Assembly: GCA_964036275.1 (NCBI GenBank)
Contig: OZ038433.1
Span: forward strand, 22,067,985-22,131,984
DNA length: 64,000 nt
Direction of reading: 5' to 3'
DNA from: Litoditis marina
Lineage: Eukaryota; Nematoda; Chromadorea; Rhabditida; Rhabditidae
Shown: in pieces, positions 1 to 11,396 of the stretch
Layout: every line of letters starts with the position of its first letter
Numbering within the stretch: the stretch's first letter is position 1
Notes under the pieces: generated by a model
Databases searched by the model: none
What the model was told of the DNA's origin: nothing
The model's input: the letters and a program-made list of their open reading frames with translations, nothing else
Translations under genes and position numbers: made by a program

Positions 1-515
1 TGTGCCCAAAAAATTGTAGTGTGAAAAATTGGGCCCAAAAAATTGAAGTGTGAAAAACTGTGCCCAAAAAATTGGAAGTGTGAAAAATTGTGACACATTT
101 GTTTCTCTAAAGAGAGGTACTTTGCACTTCGTATGTCTCTCGCGCGATAGTGCTGTGATGCTCTTTGACACAGCTCTCAATGATCCGTATCTTGTTATGG
201 TTTCAAATCCTGCGGATCTGTCTCGGCTGTTTTTTCTCTGCGTCTCTTTCTCCAATAGGGCGATGCTCTCGATGCGCGCTCGTTTCTCTGCGTCTCATTG
301 CTCTAATCGCCAATACTAGATACGGCGCAGTCAGGGGGTATGGAAGGAAACATTGGTATCGCGCGAGTGGTTCAGTAATAACCTCTCTCGCTGGAACATG
401 TACAATATTTGGAAAAGTGAAAAAATGTGCCCAAAAAATTGTAGTGTGAAAAATTGTGCCCAAAAAATTGAAATTTTTTGAGAGATCTGTGAAAACTGCA
501 ATTTTTTGTGACACA
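1..515. repeat. AT-rich tandem repeat, two clusters
   Basis: A unit of about 30 bp built on TGTGCCCAAAAAATTG followed by AGTGTGAAAAA is repeated at about 1, 33 and 60, and again at about 424 and 456. Both clusters end in a similar AATTTTTTGTGACACA-like segment, so the two clusters flank about 300 bp of different sequence. No gene is supported here; short frames in the area are explained by the repeat. Confidence 0.7.
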
Positions 516-1295
516 CTTTTTTTCAATTTCCTGAATCGGGACACAGCGATTCGATCGTTTGATTTTTAGTTAAAACTTCAAATAAATGGGGACTACCCGA
601 TGTTCACACAGAAATATTTTTAAAAAGTGATAATTCTTCGATGGTTAAAAGTCTCATCCTAAAAATTTCATGAAATCACTAGGATTTCCTGATTTCGAAA
701 CCATTTAGATTGGAGCGTCTTATATACAGAATGTATGTCCTGCTCTCCTCAACTTTAATCTCTTGTAGGAGTACTGCTCAAGAAAACGTCTTTACGATAC
801 TGTGTATGATGTTCATCGCCTCGAAACGACGCGAAGTGAAACAATATTACGTAAATATGTATCTCTTTCCAGCCCATCGGGCATGACATAAAGATCACTG
901 CATATTTTCCGCAGGATAAATGCATCATAAATGCTTTTGAGTCAGTTTAATGTTATGCGTTCTTGTCATTGGAATGCTATGAAACCATGGAGATAGTTCT
1001 TGTGCTGACGATGCGATGAGTTCTGACAACCCATAGTTCAATGACGAAATATGAGAAGACAGGTAGACCTGAGAATAACACTCACACTTATGAAATAGTC
1101 ACGAATAAGTACCTGGATTTTGTTCTGAAATATTCATGTAACTGGCACCGACAACGACAAAGAAATAGCGCAACATAGTTGAAATCACATGCAGAACTCC
1201 TTGCAAAGCTGTGATTCCAAAACTCGATTGGTTTACGCTCTGTTCGTTCGCAAGAGATCTTACAGCCGACGTTACTCCGAGGCTGCCCTGTTTCA

Positions 1296-1415
1296 GAGGC
1301 CGTATGCATGAAACATCCCGGGCCGGGTTGGGATGCTATCCCGCGCTAAATTGGCCGGAAAATAGCTTGGAATAGCATCCCAACCCGGCCCGGGATGTTT
1401 CATGCATACGGCCTC
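1296..1415. repeat. Long perfect hairpin, GC-rich arms
   Basis: Arms of about 44 bp are perfect reverse complements. The left arm starts GAGGCCGTATGCATGAAACA and the right arm ends with its complement at 1415. The loop is about 30 bp (CCCGCGCTAAATTGGCCGG and neighbours). The arm contains CCCGGGCCGGG, far more GC-rich than its surroundings. This is probably a MITE or foldback element. Confidence 0.85.
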
Positions 1416-1490
1416 AGATAATCCCAGATGCATCAATATGGTCGATTAGTGGTCGTGACAGAGCGTCACTCTTTTGACAGAAAACGGGTG

Positions 1491-1738
1491 AATTCTCTAT
1501 GTAACCGGGTTTTTTGATGACCTAACCGGAATTTGGTTTTTCAGATGTCCTCAGTATGTAACCGGCAAGTAACCTGAAATGAAAAACCGGTTACCTGTTT
1601 TCTGACGCAAATTGTGGTTTTCCCCGTTAGTTCGTATAATAACCGAATTTTTGTTTCAGATCGATCTACCGGTTACTTTTGAGGTAACCTGAAAAAAGGT
1701 TACCAGAACACGGTTACATCTAGAAATGGCCCAAAAAA
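1491..1738. repeat. GGTAACC foldback MITE (diverged copy)
   Basis: The copy begins TGTAACCGGGTTTTTTGATG and ends with the opposite orientation CCGGTTAC...CGGTTACATCTAGA. Several GGTTACC/GGTAACC blocks lie inside. It matches the better copies near 35.0, 41.7 and 46.9 kb in ends and internal order but is more decayed. Confidence 0.65.
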
Positions 1739-2644
1739 CGTGGTGTGTCCACTGGCTTAGGACTTGAATTAGTCCTGGCCTTGCCGGAAACAGGTTACTA
1801 CTAAAATAATTGAAAAAAAAAACAGAAAATGCTCTTGAAAATTGAAAGGTTAACGATAGTTAAGAAGACATTGTTCAGTGTCTTTTCAGTGATAGTTTAG
1901 TGATAATTAAATAAATTTTTAGTGATAACTGAGCAACAGTTCAGATTCATTGCAGTGTTAATTCTCAATATTTCATATTACGCTCTTTTTATAACTCTGT
2001 AGAATAAGTTTTAAAAGAATCTCAGCATCATCATACAAAAACACAGGAAAATTTTTTTGTAACTGTTAACTTTTTCAAGAAGTTAACCATATGACAACCA
2101 TACGACGTGAATGAATCAACCTTGAAAACTCTCGAAATCTAGTCAAACTTTCTGTAGTTTCAGTGAAACTGCCTGTCGTTCTCAATTGAATAGTTCGCCC
2201 ATGGGTCCGAATCGAGTTTAATACCTAAAAGTGCGCGCGGGTAACTTTCTTTCTAATTGGCGAGTGTTGCCACATTTATACATCGAATTGAAAGGTGGTT
2301 CTTCTGATTCGTCTTCTGAAGGTATCCTACAGCACAAAAATGGATCTCGGTTTAACTTTGGTCGAAGGCTACACCCATTTTCAGAATGGGCGGGAACATT
2401 CTCTCAGTTGACTCGGTTGCCATTGATTGATTGATTGATTTATTTACATGCAAGCATGTATTTTCATATGAAGACGTACTCACGCTTCAGTCCACCGCTC
2501 CGCTCTCATAATACCCGTAGTATAACGAAAACAATCGGCCCAGAAAGATACCTTTTCACATGAACGATATTGATTGTGAACTGTATTTCCAGTAGTGCTT
2601 GTTCATACTGAAACTGTTTTAACAGAAAAGTTTCAGGAGAAGAG

Positions 2645-5600
2645 ATGGTCAGAGTTGACCTTCAACTTCTGATTTTTGCCTGGATAGAGGTACTTTTTGT
2701 TGAAACCAAATACTAGATTACGAAACAACAGTCAGATTCTTTCTGTATGATTCAACACTACACCTCATAAAATGGTCACCTTTGTAGTCAATTCTGTGAT
2801 AACCGAGTGTTTATTCCAGATGGTAGCTGTCTTTGCCGTAGAGACGACCACACAATTCTATATCGTGTGGCGTCCACTCATCGTGCCGGGAAACTACTAC
2901 GAACGACTGGACGTGAGTTGCAGAGACTTAAATGTTACTATGGACGGTATTAAAATGTTAGATTAGTTACTATTGAATAAAACCAACACGCTCCTCTATC
3001 TAATCCCGCGGTAACTGTCGTAAACAGTCGTGTGCCGCCTGTTTCCACAATAATGTAACCAAACCTAGTTTTCAGAGCCATCACAGGTTTTTTTCTTCCG
3101 AAAATTTCTTCAAACTTTTTATATCGATTCACGGTTGTTTTCCTTTACGCCTGCGTTTTGCAGTGAGACTTGCCAATTGTCATGCATACTGTGGCTTAGA
3201 TTCGAAATGGCAAGTTTGACCGCTTGCCAAACAGTCGCCATACGAGAACAAATACAACAGAGCAAATAAAGAAAACGCTCAGAGGAGTAATACAAACTAG
3301 GAAAATGAGAGAGACAGAACAAAAAAGAGGTTTCGCTTTTTTCACAGACGTAGCCACTTTTAGGCGGGCTGCAATGAATTTTCAAATGAAAGATCGAACT
3401 GATACCATTCGACGGATGTCCTTTTCTCACTAGAATGCTCAATTCATAGCTCTGTTTTCGAAATTTCACTAATTTTCGCTTACTGTCAGAGATGCAAATT
3501 GCAGAGGATGATTTGAAGTGAATGAATAGTGATTGCGCGTGCTTCTCTGACTTTCGTGTCTTTTTGGCTAACGCCGTTAGCCAAACTCGGCATTAAATGT
3601 AGCCCCTCTTTTTTTCAAGATAGTTTGTAACCCTCGTGCAGGATCACAATAAGATTCACAGTTTTTCACCGATCAATCAACCGATTAAGGCAGTGTTTAT
3701 ACAACTTTGAATTTGGTAGAGGGAAGGGGATGTTTGACTGACTGATTTGGTTACTTGAAGTACGCAATGGCTTGCTACACAAACAGATTACCGCAATTAG
3801 CTTGTGAGAAAGACACGTGTGAACCAAAATTTGTAGTTTGATAATCTCGCAAAGGCCATTGCCGAGAATCACGTCTCTGAACTGCTGGTCTGAATGAATT
3901 CTTCACGCAAGTGAAACACTTGATAACAAGGAAGCACATGTAAAATAATGACAGCGATCGGAATAGAAGTTGGTTGGTTTTTCTCAATCATTCGTATTCA
4001 TTAAGTTGGCTATGAAGTCGTGACTTCATTGCAGACCCCACCTGATCAACCTGATTTCATGAAAGGATCGAAATGCCTGGACATTTGTGCAAATGCATTT
4101 TCCAAGGAGCCCTGGATCTGCCGTTACCTGATGTCAGTTTTTATTCACAAATTTTCAATCACAGTTTGTGCATGCATTAAACCAAATACATAATTCGTTA
4201 GAACTTTTCAGGATCGAACCTCTACAGGAAGATTGGGAGGAAACAATCACTCAAGCTATCGACTTTGTGAACCGAGTGCGGGAAATGCGCGTCAAGGTGC
4301 GTAATTTGTTTTCTATATTAAAGTTTACTTCTGCTCTTTTTGCATACTAGATTGGAGTTTGAATGATGGAAAACTACAGAATTAACCTCAGTATGTTTGA
4401 GCTTAATTGAAATATCTACATTTTTGAACAAATCAGCGTGTAGATAGATTTGCACTTATTGCTTCCACCTTCCACACTACGAATAGACTAATTTGCAGAG
4501 CTGCTACTTGTTCGAGGCGCAGGAAATAGAAGGAGATCTCGCCACGAAGTTCTTCGTTTCCAAAGGGTTCAGCAACCCGTCCAATAATGAATATGGTACC
4601 CATATCACCCTGGAACTCGTGGCAGAAGGACTCCAGTCGTGGCCGAATCGTTCGTTCAATCGTTTCTTTTTTTCTTATAATATTCAATGACCCGAGCGAG
4701 CTCCAGAATAAAGACACTCGGATTTGGAAGATTGCCAATGAAGAGAAGACAAAGCGAGCGTTCAACAAAATATCTACATTTTTTCCTACACAAAACTGTC
4801 AGTGACAACATCGTACGAACAAATTGGAAATTCCACACTCTCCCAATAACCCCAACGGGTCTTATTTTATTTGTTTACCACCTTACCTTTTATCTTGCTG
4901 TGGTGAGCGAGTGCCACATTCTTCGAATGTAGATAACATAAATAAATCAATAATTCAAATGAATATGGACTGTTCTCGTTAACTTTTTCTTTTCAGCCCT
5001 CGCTGATGCGGTCATCCCGGATCATTTGGAAATGGATACTCGACTAGCCAAATACTTCAACGAAAGTGAGCGCTGTAAGCTTGAAGTTCAATATTACCAA
5101 ATGCTGGAAACAATCGTCTAGAATCAGTCAGACGTGTACTGCTTGAAGTTGTAGAAAAGTTGGAAACGCATAAAGTCTGCCTCACTCCAGTTCGTACGCT
5201 ATTGTTGTATTTTCAGAACAAAACTGCTCATTTAAAACTGCGTTTCATTTTGCATACATTGCATTAATTTGCAAATGAAAAAATAAAACAAAAATGGAAT
5301 GTCTGACTTGAGGTCAAGTAGTACTACTTATCAAATAGAAATGGTGCCCGCAAGGTGAGATTGATCATTGACAGTCAGTTTTATTCACCAACAAATATGA
5401 AAAATCTCTTCCCAACTAAAAGTGACAAAGTTTTGCAGCAGGAACGTGTCCCTGGCACTCCAACACGACAACCACGGATTCAGTTAGCCTCTCGACAGTT
5501 GCTGATGAATCTTCCACCCAGATGACAACTACTGCAGGTTTGTAGAAATGTTCATCACGTTTTGTGGAGATATAATGTGTGTGAACATGAAAAATACTAA

Positions 5601-6873
5601 AGTGGACAACCAGGAAATCAGAAGTAAAAGGAAAGCACGGTTAAAACAAGACATATTTCGGTTCTGAGGTTCACATTGCTAAGTGAAAATATGCACATCT
5701 TAACCCATCAGAACAGAAAAGACACACAGTAATGAAAAACTTCAATATGTCGTAGAAAAGACATGTGTTTCAGCCGAAGAAGTATCAACTGTAATTTTGT
5801 ATTCCATGATCTGTGGATCTGTAGCAGCTCATTCTTTCAACGTTGCTAAGTGTCCCAAAAGCACAGATGTTCCAAGAATGTGGGTCCATTTTTTGAAGTG
5901 CATCCTGTACAAAGCGTTTTTCATTTTTCTAGAATATTTTTTGAATTAATTGATGATTTGCTCGAATACAACCCATTAATAGTTCACTCCATTCGTGCGC
6001 AGCGCAGACAGCTGTAGTAGTTGTGAATCATTTCGCCAAACCAAATGGAACACATCTGCACGATGTGTAAGTTTGAGTTCGAATTAACTCAGTTGACATA
6101 AGTTGCAAAGTTAAACGTCTATTAGAAACAACTTCTCTTTTTGCTCCTCCGTAATATTTCAACCAATTTTTTTTGCACTGTTTCCAACAAGAGGGCTTGG
6201 TTTTTTTCTCAAAATGAACGTCTATTAGCCTTGTCTTGTGTTTCTGGAATGTCCCCTACTAATCCTTACTTCCTAACACTCGTTTTTACTATCGTACTAT
6301 TGTAGAATTTACGAGAGCGAATTCGCTGGCGAAGAACAAAATGACTGCGACTTGCAGCCGTACATGGCTCTCTCAGCATCAGGTTTGCTCACTGATATCC
6401 GTCCCGAAAAGAAGGACGATTATGTGGACTAATCTCGTGTAAACGGTCCTTTCAACTGCGATTGAAAAATGTTTTGCAGTTTAAAGAACTGAGGCGTTGC
6501 CATTGGACCACACAATCGTCCTGCTTCAAGAGCAGAGAAATGATGTTCATGCAACACTGTTGCTATGAGAAGATCATGCGAACGCTCTGTCATCTATCTG
6601 ATTAGCGGATAGCAAATAACGCGATGAACTTTGTTATGCTTTCGAGAAATCGAGGTGTCATTTTCAGGAGGGCTGTACTCAGCTGTGAACTATCCGACAC
6701 TAGTGGAGGGGTGGTGCAGCACCAACAAAACGTGCGGATTCGCCGCCCCACTGTACAAGATGAAATACAGATATGGCAACGTGGTCACAAACCTCGTTGT
6801 GTCAACTCCCGATGCAGATGGAAGTGTCCTCTGCTATGCGAAATCTTCCACCAAGATCACATCAATTCCCTAA
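2645..6873 (+). CDS. Predicted secreted nematode protein, family unknown
   Basis: Family not recognised. Proposed exons, with consistent phases: 2645-2689, 2820-2912, 4035-4132, 4212-4296, 4499-4595, 4997-5065, 5439-5537, 6003-6066, 6306-6382, 6668-6873 (about 310 residues). The start MVRVDLQLLIFAWIE plus the next exon's MVAVFAV looks like a signal peptide. A Cys-containing segment follows (KGSKCLDICANAF, KEPWICRYL), then an acidic helix-like stretch, a Thr/Ser-rich linker (residues about 165-195), and a C-terminal part with GWCSTNKTCGFAAP and VLCYAKSS. Paired cysteines and the leader suggest extracellular export. Weakest point: the donor GTACCC at 4596. Sequence at about 4690-4798 also looks coding (NDPSELQNKDTRIWKIANEE) and may be an alternative exon. 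AATAAA follows at 7036. Start and secretion are inference. Confidence 0.6.
6411..6527. mobile_element. 115-bp MITE, copy 1
   Basis: The element starts AAGGACGATTATGTGGAC and ends CACAATCGTCCT, giving inverted termini AGGACGATTATG. It lies in the last intron of the secreted-protein gene. Relatives are at about 38.11, 40.64 and 60.20 kb. Confidence 0.75.
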
Positions 6874-7069
6874 TTGGTACATAATATACACACTATGAAC
6901 AACGATTTTGCCTCTGTGTCCTGGTTTTTTCGACAATTTGTTATTTAATCACCTGCATATAAGTTCAAATTATAACGTTTGATCCGATAATAGACTCTTT
7001 CAGGCAGCTATAAGTACAAAAACGTTTCTTTACAAAATAAACAGCATAGTGTTTCAAGATGAAGACTTT

Positions 7070-7197
7070 GGGGCTGATTCTCTAAAAGTTCCAATGCCCC
7101 AACGTCCAATTTCAATGTCCCAATGCCTCAATGTTTCGTTCTATAGTCTCAATGGGACATCGGGACATTGGGATGGGACCTTTAGAGAATCAGCCCC
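7070..7197. mobile_element. Palindromic MITE with GGGGCTGATTCT ends
   Basis: Terminal inverted repeats are GGGGCTGATTCTCTAAA at the left and TTTAGAGAATCAGCCCC at the right. The interior also carries opposed CAATGTCCCAATG and CATTGGGATGGGACC blocks. It sits about 30 bp after the AATAAA of the upstream gene and may lie in its 3' flank. Confidence 0.8.
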
Positions 7198-7299
7198 TTT
7201 ATTACAATTTACACATATGCACGATCAATCCAATGGGATTTCAAATTATTTAAAATTCCATACAACTCATGAAAAATCTAACATGTCTCGGTAACACTT

Positions 7300-7535
7300 A
7301 TAGTCTTTTCCATTCCTAATGAGACTTCTACAGTAGGATTTCAAAACTTCCAAGCCGTTTTGCTCACTTACTTTTGATCGGAGAAGTTGAGGATTTTCGT
7401 ACATCATTCTCCTTCTCAGGTAGAATAAATATCCGGGAACATTTTCTATGAACTACATTTTCAGCTTCATAACAGCCTTCGGAAAGTTTATATGGTTACT
7501 GTACGAGTCTCAGTAGGGGTGGGGTGGTACTATAT
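7300..7535. mobile_element. CTACAGTA MITE, inverted partner of 14.9 kb copy
   Basis: It starts TATAGTCTTTTCCATTCCTA and ends GAGTCTCAGTAGGGGTGGGG. Read in reverse complement it matches 14859-15094 along most of its length, including the internal ACTTTTGATCGGAGAAGTTG segment. Confidence 0.7.
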
Positions 7536-8564
7536 TTGAACGGCTTTGAAGAAAACTAGTAAGCTGACCAGTTTCAAATAGAAAATGGGAGGGAATTGTG
7601 AGTTTTCCCGTATAAAAAGTAATCGATGATACATGCATATTGGTTCTGAAATTGGCCATTAGCGTTCTCAGGAATAACTACTTTCTATTTAGTATATTTG
7701 AGTTTTGAGTACTGAACTTTTCAAAAACAGCTAGTGAAGAACGAAATTTCAGATTTTATATGTGAAACACATATGTAAAATCTTTGAAACTATATAGAAA
7801 AGTATTAACGGACGGCAAGTTCTTATGATCATGAAAATTGCGAGATTAGATTTTAATTTACCTCTTGAGTTATTGTTATTGTTCTCCTTTTCTATATTCC
7901 ATGCGCTTTAATCAACAAATGTACAGTGGTTATGTGTTTTGATCTGGAGCGAGATATGACATTTTGCTTCTGGTGAAAATCAAACAGATTTGAGGAGAAC
8001 GAAATTAGACGATTATTCCTTAGTCCCGTTCTTTGTCAGATTCTCAATCAGCATAAGCAACTGCGTAAGGCCCTAGTATACTGCACGTAGATTGTAAGAC
8101 TCCTTCGCCCATTAAAGTCTCTTTATAGGAGGTGACCATATTTGAGTTAAAGTTCAATATAATCACAAGGAGCTATTGCTAGTCATTGCCTGTTTGCGAC
8201 CTGAGGTTGAATCATTGCCAATTCGTTGACATTCGCACTTCTTTCCGTTTGGACCTATACAGCCTTTCCTGGCAACTTTGGAGGAGTATGGAATTCCAAA
8301 TAGTTTTCCACGTTGTTGTCACGGAGTGGTCAAAACATTGATCGAGTTTAGCTCCATCGAGTTTTGTTTTCTGACACTGAGTTCTATGTTCAATACAGAT
8401 TTTTTCAGAACCAACCAGAGCAGCAACTCCACGATTTATCTCAATAGTGTTGAACACAATAATGGATACTTCAAATAAATATTATCAACTGTTCAGTGTC
8501 ATGCGAGAACGTAATATACTACGAAGTTGGATTTTTTTGTGATCACGTAGACTCGATAGTGCTT

Positions 8565-11396
8565 CTAGCTCTTCGGGGCTTCAGTGGTGGCTGCGGCTGG
8601 TGCGGGGGAGGGTTGGGAGGAGGGGGCGGGGCTAGTCACCACCTTGATGGGGATGGTTCTCGAAGGAGAGGCTTCCTGCAATGGAAAGTGGTCAAGTATC
8701 ACGTGAGACGATCTCATGAGGTGTATAGTGAGTGCGGAAGGTTCAGTTTAAGAGTCCACTCTCCCAAGCAAGCCTACACGTATCTAGTGTGTAACTAGCC
8801 CAATCTCGCTGTGCTCATTGGTTGATTCCGCTGTTTCTGCGTCAAACTACCTTAATTATTGTGTGAACCGTGATCAAACTACGACGAGAAACTGGTCACT
8901 TTCTGTATATAACTACCTTGGGTTTCGGGGGCAGAGCGATGATGGTTAGCGTTCCCTCGACTGTCAGGTTCGATTGCACACTGTCTGGTTGCACATCTCG
9001 GGGCAGGGCAAACTTCCTAAAAACATGCTGAGTAAAAAAACAGATTCTCAAAAAAAGTTTCACATATATGTTTGAAAATATTATTATTGAGTACGTAGGC
9101 TCAAACCTGTCTCAACCCTAAAGCGTCACTTCAATCATACGCTAATTCTCTGCTCTTATATTTGGCCGGGATATAAGTAAAGCGGAATAGTGAAGCAACG
9201 CGAGAGACGCAGGATGAAATGAAGGTGTCCGGATTTTCTAGCTTACTCTCGGTATGTAATTCATTGTGCAAACTGCCCACCATTCCTCATTGAAACATAA
9301 TGTTCAGATAGGATTTATTTGTTGTTAAGTTGTGTTGTAAACTGTGTGTTTGGCATGAATATTTTCCACGATGGCTACACCAAAAAAGGACGTTTTTATT
9401 CCAGAACTATAGAAGAACATACCTGACAAAGCTTCTTTGGATAAGACCGAGCTCATCTGATTTTTCCGGATGATTTCCCTCAACAACGATGTGTTGACCG
9501 ATCACGGAAACCTAGAATAGTTTTAGTGTCTGAATGTTCAGCACATCTCATCAATGTTTATTTTTCAGTGCACATCAGCAGTACTATTCACTCAATATTC
9601 CTCTACAGGTGATAGTTGAGTATGTGTATGGATACCCGCACAGTGCACATTGGCAGTCTAGCACGGTTCATCATGTGGGAAGTACTTGTTCTAATGATAA
9701 GTTACCTTGAGGTCCTCGGGAGCGAATTCCTTGACATCGATGGTGGCGTGGAAGGAGTCGTCGGTGATTCTGAGGGAGGCCGAGGTACCGCCGAAGGAGT
9801 TCGACGTCGGGAACGAGGACATCGCACTCTGCAAGCAGCAAATCGATATTCGTATAGGGAATGATCGAAATTGTACTTTGATTTGAAACGCATCAGCGTT
9901 CCCAAATTTTCCAAAACCGTCCAAACTACACATATTGAACTGAAACGATTATAGCTGCATTTGTGAGAAAGAATAAACAGTTGAAAGGTTTACCAAAAAT
10001 GTTACAGAACAGAGGGATACAATTTTGTCATGAACGAACGCATACAGGCAGCTCATGCAACATAATAGTAAAATGTATAAGGACAAGAAAGCAATAGTGC
10101 ACGTCACTGATAGCGAAACAACATGTTTCAGTTCAAACTCACGTTAAAGTTAAGTTTCTTGAACTCCTCCTGTAAAGTATATTTTTAATTCAGTGTTCTT
10201 TTCTGTGAAGGCTTTAACGGTTCATTCCATCAGCAAACACAGCAGAATCTTCAGCTCTATGAATATGCTACGTTCAAACTACAATTACATCAGAATATAA
10301 CCGTCCCAGCCTGACTTCTAGATAGGGTTGCCTCTAGGAAAAACAGACCGGCACTGCCATTTTTTGTGCTTTTCTGTGTTTGTAGCTAGATTTTCGTTGG
10401 TTTGGGGTATAATCCACAGTGTTTGCTGTGTTTGAGGATCGAACTACAGCCCGAATCCGGTTATTCCCTAGAGCTGGCTCTAGTATTTAATGTCAAAACA
10501 GACGGACTATGTAGTTTTACTTCAACTCCCTGCGTCACTGGCGTTTTTATAGCTGCTCGAGTTACACATAATGCTCCCAGATGTTTTTTTAGGAACTTTG
10601 CAAGACAGTTGTCATTTGAGCTCAAGTTCATAATCGATGACTGTAAAGTTTTTTTTCTCGTTCCCGGTCCTGTTCCTCAAGTTAGGCATCTAAATCTGTC
10701 CGTTATTATGAACTCAAACATTTGGGAATCGAGATCTGAATAGGTTTTTTGAGTGTTCATGGTGTAGTATACTAGAAGTCAACTTAGTGGTCACGTAAAA
10801 TTAGCCTTCTAATAAGGCATCGTGCACTTTGTCACTGCACGTTTTTGAGTTCTGATGTGTTAAACATGTTTGACATGACTGTGCAATTGACTAAGAGTAT
10901 AAGAGGTAACTATGGTGTAGTGAGAGTATGTAAAGTATGGAGTTCAATCTGCAGACTCATCGGTGATTTACTATCAATTTCAATGGCATTAAACTACAAC
11001 CCCATCAGATCCGACTCATGTGTACCGTTTTAAACTACATGTATAGTTTGTTCCACCCAGTTATAACCCTCTACAGTAATCTGCTCAAACTTCCATGGAA
11101 AAGTTTAGAATGTTGTTGTTTTTAGATTTTCTCCAAGTTTTGGTAGTGTCTTCTGCACCTTCACTTCTACAATCTCTAAAAGTTTGAAACCAGAATAATT
11201 AGTTAATCATAAGAAATAGCCTTCTGAATATTTGACGGATTACTGTAAAAGGACATCGATTGGTGAAACAGAGTATACCTACCGGCAGTGCGTGAGAGGA
11301 GAAAGGTAGAGAAGTGACTCTGATGCGGGGCGCCTCCTCGATCACCTTCTTCTCGTAGGTACGGTTGTAGGAAGAAGAGTGGTTGTACGAAGCCAT
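8565..11396 (-). CDS. hsp-25: Small heat-shock protein (alpha-crystallin family), HSP-25-like
   Basis: ATP-independent holdase chaperone. Exons from 5' to 3': 11283-11396, 10143-10169 (27-nt micro-exon), 9706-9828, 9423-9511, 8917-9016, 8565-8675; phases agree and give about 187 residues. The N-terminus MASYNHSSSYNRTYEKK is short and polar. The alpha-crystallin domain runs from LRITDDSFHATIDVKEFAP (start) through VSVIGQHIVVEGNH to FVRKFALPRD and TVEGTLTIIALP (end); the C-terminal IXI motif is visible as TIPIKV. A Pro/Ala/Ser tail follows. The ATG lies one base after an acceptor-like CTTCTGCAG, suggesting trans-splicing or a 5' UTR exon. In C. elegans HSP-25 is a muscle protein, as I recall; orthology here is inferred from the N-terminal pattern and could be another sHSP. 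Introns hold a CTACAGTA-type MITE (11041-11279). No clear heat-shock element was seen. Confidence 0.85.
11041..11279. mobile_element. CTACAGTA MITE in hsp-25 first intron
   Basis: The ends are GTATAGTTTGTTCCACC and GGTGAAACAGAGTATACC. Just inside each are opposed CTCTACAGTAATCTG and GATTACTGTAAAAG blocks. It has the same design as the copies at about 24.65, 26.37 and 61.96 kb. Its right end abuts the hsp-25 first-exon donor (GTAGGT, reading on the minus strand). Confidence 0.7.

Larger units (their letters stand above)
516..2644. other. Intergenic, repeats only
   Basis: No reading frame with credible exon borders was found. The stretch holds a near-perfect hairpin (1296-1415), a diverged GGTAACC-type foldback element (about 1491-1738) and AT-rich sequence. 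The short frame at 2231-2434 has no flanking splice sites or recognisable motif. Confidence 0.5.
6874..8564. other. Intergenic between convergent genes, MITEs
   Basis: This is the 3' region shared by the secreted-protein gene (+) and the small heat-shock gene (-). It contains a poly(A) signal at 7036 and two inverted-repeat elements (7070-7197, 7300-7535). The remainder (7536-8560) is AT-rich with no supported exon. Confidence 0.5.
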
